A stretch of 64,000 bases of DNA from assembly GCA_964019695.1 (NCBI GenBank), contig OZ026518.1, forward strand, positions 84,563,950 to 84,627,949, written 5' to 3'. Under the pieces are notes generated by a model. That model had not been told where the DNA came from and made no database searches. It worked only from the letters and a program-made list of their open reading frames with translations. Shown one piece after another: positions 61,085-64,000 of this stretch. Source of the DNA: Loripinus fragilis. Taxonomy: Eukaryota; Mollusca; Bivalvia; Lucinida; Lucinidae. The translations under genes and the position numbers were made by a program. Every line of letters starts with the position of its first letter. Position 1 is the stretch's first letter.

Positions 61085-61130
61085 AGGATTTTGAGGCCGA
61101 CTTTCTATGGAAAGTCGGCCTCAAAATCCT
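61085..61130. repeat. Perfect 21-bp hairpin with 4-nt loop
   Basis: AGGATTTTGAGGCCGACTTT C, loop TATG, then the exact complement. The arms contain no mismatch. It is short and loop-tight, like a transcription-terminator hairpin or a pre-miRNA-sized stem, but no T tract follows. Confidence 0.85.
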
Positions 61131-61417
61131 GAATAAAGCAGGTTCTAATAGGTTCTCTGATTTATAATCAGTCTATCTATAGACAATTGACAGTTTAAAC
61201 TTGAAAGTGTTGATATTTGTGGGCATACTGCAAGTTTTAAGATTTTATTTTAAAATGTTCAGGATTTTGAACATTTTGAACTTTCACCCATGAAGAAGGC
61301 TAAAAGCCTTCATACACTTATGTATTCTGGTGGCTTGTTTTATACAAGGAGCCTTGGTGGTACATTTCAATGTTTACTTAACTACTAAAGAAACCTGTCA
61401 CGTATTTTACAATCAAC

Positions 61418-61620
61418 ACAGTAAACCCTGTCTTAAGCGACCACTCAAAAATAGACAAAACAAAGGTCTTAATGACAAATAATAGCTTAATGAAGGTCGA
61501 AAGTATTACAAAAAGGGGAGCATTCTGCAATACTTTTGGTCTGCATTAAGCAATAATTGGTCTTGAAAACCAATTTTTGGTCTTCATTTTGAGTGGCCGC
61601 TTAAGACAGGTTTTACTGTA
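61418..61620. mobile_element. Tc1/mariner-like MITE, family F, copy 2
   Basis: ACAGTAAACCCTGTCTTAAG is mirrored by CTTAAGACAGGTTTTACTGT, and the TIR continues through the GCGACCACTC/GAGTGGCCGC block. An internal palindrome surrounds AAGTATT. It shares ends with the copy at 44630-44764. Confidence 0.8.
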
Positions 61621-61655
61621 TGTACTTTTAAAGTCCTTGAATATTTTTTTTTCTC

Positions 61656-61722
61656 AACAAACAGTGCATACCCTGATGAATTGTCGTATTCTGTTGTATT
61701 TCATCTAGGTCTCAGTTTGCCA
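61656..61722. repeat. Mini-hairpin repeat, family H, diverged
   Basis: AAACAGTGCATACCCTGATG AATTG and the inverse part ATTTCATCTAGGTCTCAGTT. A degraded GATGAAAT variant. Confidence 0.5.
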
Positions 61723-61763
61723 AAGTAGGTCTTCTCTGACCGCACACTCCTTTTGTTGGCCAT

Positions 61764-62056
61764 GCACGGATCCAGAAAGTTTTGTCAGAGGGTGTCCAAC
61801 TCAGACAACGTTTTTTTAGTTGATGAGGGGAGGACAGAGGATCAATACAACATTAAAAGCGGGCCATCATCGGCCCACCAGCGAAACGCCATTTTAATGG
61901 CGTTTCGCTAGCGGACCGATGATAGCCTGACAATGAATGCTGGCTTGGTAGTTTTGTCATTTTCCAGGGGATCCGGACAAGTATTGCTAAAAGACCCTAT
62001 AGTTTTGTGATTTTCCAGAGGAGATCCGGACCACCTGTCCCCCCTTTGGATCCGCG
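61764..62056. mobile_element. MITE with central palindrome, copy 2
   Basis: GCACGGATCCAGAAAGTTTT and CCCCTTTGGATCCGCG as ends. The central hairpin is CAGCGAAACGCCATTTTAAT / GGCGTTTCGCTAGCGG with GGGCCATCATCGG. GGGATCCGGACAAG and GAGATCCGGACCA repeats occur near the right end, as in the copy at 21195. Confidence 0.75.
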
Positions 62057-62299
62057 TATGTTAGTTTTGTCATGTCATAACTCAATTTATAAAAGAAAAT
62101 ATTCCAAATAATCCATTATCTGTATGATTGATTAAAACCCCAACCCATCCGCTTCGAAGGCTTTTAGCAGTGATAAACAACACTCATATCTAAACTTAGC
62201 AGCTGCATTCGTCCACGAATCTAACCACGTAAACTGGTACATGTACACGAAGACTGCAACGCAATGATATATTACATTGTATTCCCAATTAATGTTTTT

Positions 62300-62490
62300 T
62301 TTTTTGTCTTGTGTTTGTCATGCTTTCACTCTGTTCATTGCTGCCTTGTGGCACCTGAAAGGAGAGGGCTTACCTCTTGGCTCTTGTTTGTGATGTTTAT
62401 TGTGATTTTGTTACAGTCCCATTTGGTATCTTTGGACAGGTGTGGAACTTGATTGTATCGATACCTGATCCTTGCTGTTTCTTACTTCGT
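62300..62490 (+). mobile_element. Family A 3' tail, diverged
   Basis: GCTGCCTTGTGGCACCTGAA, AGAGGGCTTACCTCTTGGCT, TTGATTGTATCGATACCTGA and a final CTTACTT match the end of the family A tail. Confidence 0.6.
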
Positions 62491-62751
62491 ATGAATGGAC
62501 AAATAGGGAATAAAGAGGGAAAATTAGTGATGGTGCTTTAGATAAAGCAATGCATACATTATAACAAGCACCCACCCAACCCAAGCCAGATGTTCAAAAC
62601 GAACCTTCATCATCAGATACATCAATTGCAGAACAGTACAAGAACGACTTTTTCAAAGTAACAAACAAGAGAGCGGCGAACAAGAAGCCAAAATTCACAA
62701 AACAGAGGAACTCCAAGACGAATCTAAAGCATAACTCACAAGAGAACACTA

Positions 62752-64000
62752 TAAGAATCCATCATGATAGTGAGGGTAGGGTAGAAATATCCGTCCCGAG
62801 GATCACCGTTTGGCACCACGAGGCTTGCCGAGTGATGACAAACGGTGTATACGAGGGACAGATTTTTCTATCCCATCCTCACGCGAATAATGGATTCTTT
62901 TTCCTGCTCATCACTAAATACCTCAATTTATATTGGAAAAACAAGGAAAAGACTTCCAGAAAATCCTGTATACGCTGAGATGCGACATGGTGGCGTAATT
63001 TTAACAGAGCAATGACGCCACGGATCGATGTGCGGGCAGCTTTCGGTCGTTTTTCTTTCTTTCCCACGGGTTGGCACGAGGGTAAAAACAACGGATATCC
63101 CGATCTGGTGTTATAGAAAAAAGGTTCCTCTATCCCAGGGTAAACTCTCAAATATCCTTGTCAGGTGTGCAAGAATATCAGAATCTATCATGTAATGATA
63201 GAAAAATCCTTCCCGGGGATTACCGATTGGCATCACGAGGCTTGCCGAGTGATGACAAACGGTGATCACGAAGGATGGAGTTTCTTTATCCAACCCTCAC
63301 ACAAATAATGGATATTCATCCATGCTCACCAAAAATATCGCAATTTTACAATATAAAAGGTTCCCAGAAGTTCCTGAATACGCCGAGATGTGACATTACT
63401 TGATGGCATCACATAATAATGACGTCACTTGCCATCCGACGCGTGGCTGTTCGATTTTTATTTTTCCCATCGGTTGAGTGTAATAGAATCCATCATTGGT
63501 GTTTAGTAGGGACAGGAAAATCCAACTCGAGGGCCACCGTTCCCGTGGGAAATGAGGCGTGCCGAGTTTCCCACTGCATGGTGGACCCGAGGATTTTCCC
63601 ACAGACACTTGGGGTCAGCCGAACTTTTCATTCTTACAATTTCTTATTCAAAATATGCTATTTTGTAAGCTAAAACACCTACGGATGTCAGAAATGTAGC
63701 CCTAGACCATATGGAAAACGTTTGATTTTCTGGAAGTCTTTTTCATGTTTTTTCCAATATAAAATGAGGTAAGAAAAAGAATCCATTTTTCGTGTGAGGA
63801 TGGGATAGGACTGGTACGGGGTAAAACAACGAAAATCCCGATCTGGTGTGAGATACAAGGTTTTTCTAACTAAGGGTAAAGTTTCAAATATGGTAAAGTG
63901 CAAGAATATAAGAATGTATCATGAAATGAGTGTGAGGGTAAGATAGAAAGTCCTTCTCGAGGATAGCCGATTGGTATCATGAGGCTTGTCGGTGATCACG
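62752..64000. repeat. Cluster of family C palindromic repeats, head to tail, running off the window
   Basis: At least four partial copies: hairpins at about 62770-62880 (GTAGAAATATCCGTCCCGAG ... GGGACAGATTTTTCTATCC), 63197-63292 (GATAGAAAAATCCTTCCCGG ... ), 63507-63602 (a variant centred on GGAAATGAGGCGTGCCGAG) and 63930-64000. Between them AATGGATTCTTTTTCCTGCT, TTCCAGAAAATCC, GATGCGACATGG and AACGGATATCCCGATCTGG recur. One copy carries TGACGTCA (63421-63428). The minus-strand frames of 60-90 codons here are repeat translations. Confidence 0.7.

Overview
This window looks like animal nuclear DNA. It is AT-rich and intron-dominated, and dense in degraded mobile DNA: Penelope-like and jockey-like retroelements, tRNA-derived SINEs, and many palindromic MITE-like elements. 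The repeat style and the gene content suggest a bivalve or other lophotrochozoan. That assignment is inference, because no species marker is present. Nothing indicates bacterial operons, CRISPR or a virus.

The one gene that can be assembled with confidence lies on the + strand from about 23.52 to 46.39 kb. It is a GAREM-like adaptor with an N-terminal CABIT region and a C-terminal SAM domain. Eight exons join in consistent phase into 745 codons plus a stop, counting from the ATG at 23538. Its middle is built from short phase-1/phase-1 cassette exons. Two of the cassettes encode a YEVP motif, one encodes FEVP, and each splice junction after a PPLP end completes a PxLPx[K/R]-type motif. These match the classic Crk SH2 (YxxP) and Crk SH3 (PxLPxK) ligand patterns. 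The cassettes arose by tandem duplication of exon plus flanking intron, and one flank is now split by about 4.6 kb of nested transposons. The preceding exon (28932-29015) appears to take its splice donor from the end of a retroelement.

Two other coding candidates are less certain. One is a small secreted six-cysteine peptide on the minus strand (53132-53394). The other is an unrecognised + strand exon at 47672-48035 that carries an in-frame stop.

Layout. 0-2.2 kb: minus-strand jockey-like LINE (ORF2 endonuclease start, decayed zinc-knuckle ORF1) interrupted by a 537-bp TIR element with an 8-bp target duplication. 3.5-5 kb: SINE and MITE. 6.58-9.31 kb: DNA element with long TIRs and a 6-bp duplication. 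9.5-13.3 kb: largely featureless. 13.28-18.04 kb: probable 4.8-kb DNA transposon with long inverted ends and a decayed internal gene. 20.6-23 kb: four MITEs. 23.5-46.4 kb: GAREM-like gene with introns full of Penelope-like fragments, a Transib-like palindromic element, a TTAA element and a broken satellite array. 46.4-58 kb: MITEs, hairpins, a 34-bp tandem repeat and the peptide gene. 58.2-60.0 kb: minus-strand Penelope-like element containing a 75-bp mini-transposon. 60-64 kb: tandem repeats, MITEs and a cluster of palindromic repeats.

Open reading frames of 60-100 codons are abundant but mostly lie inside repeats or have no coding character, so they are not annotated.
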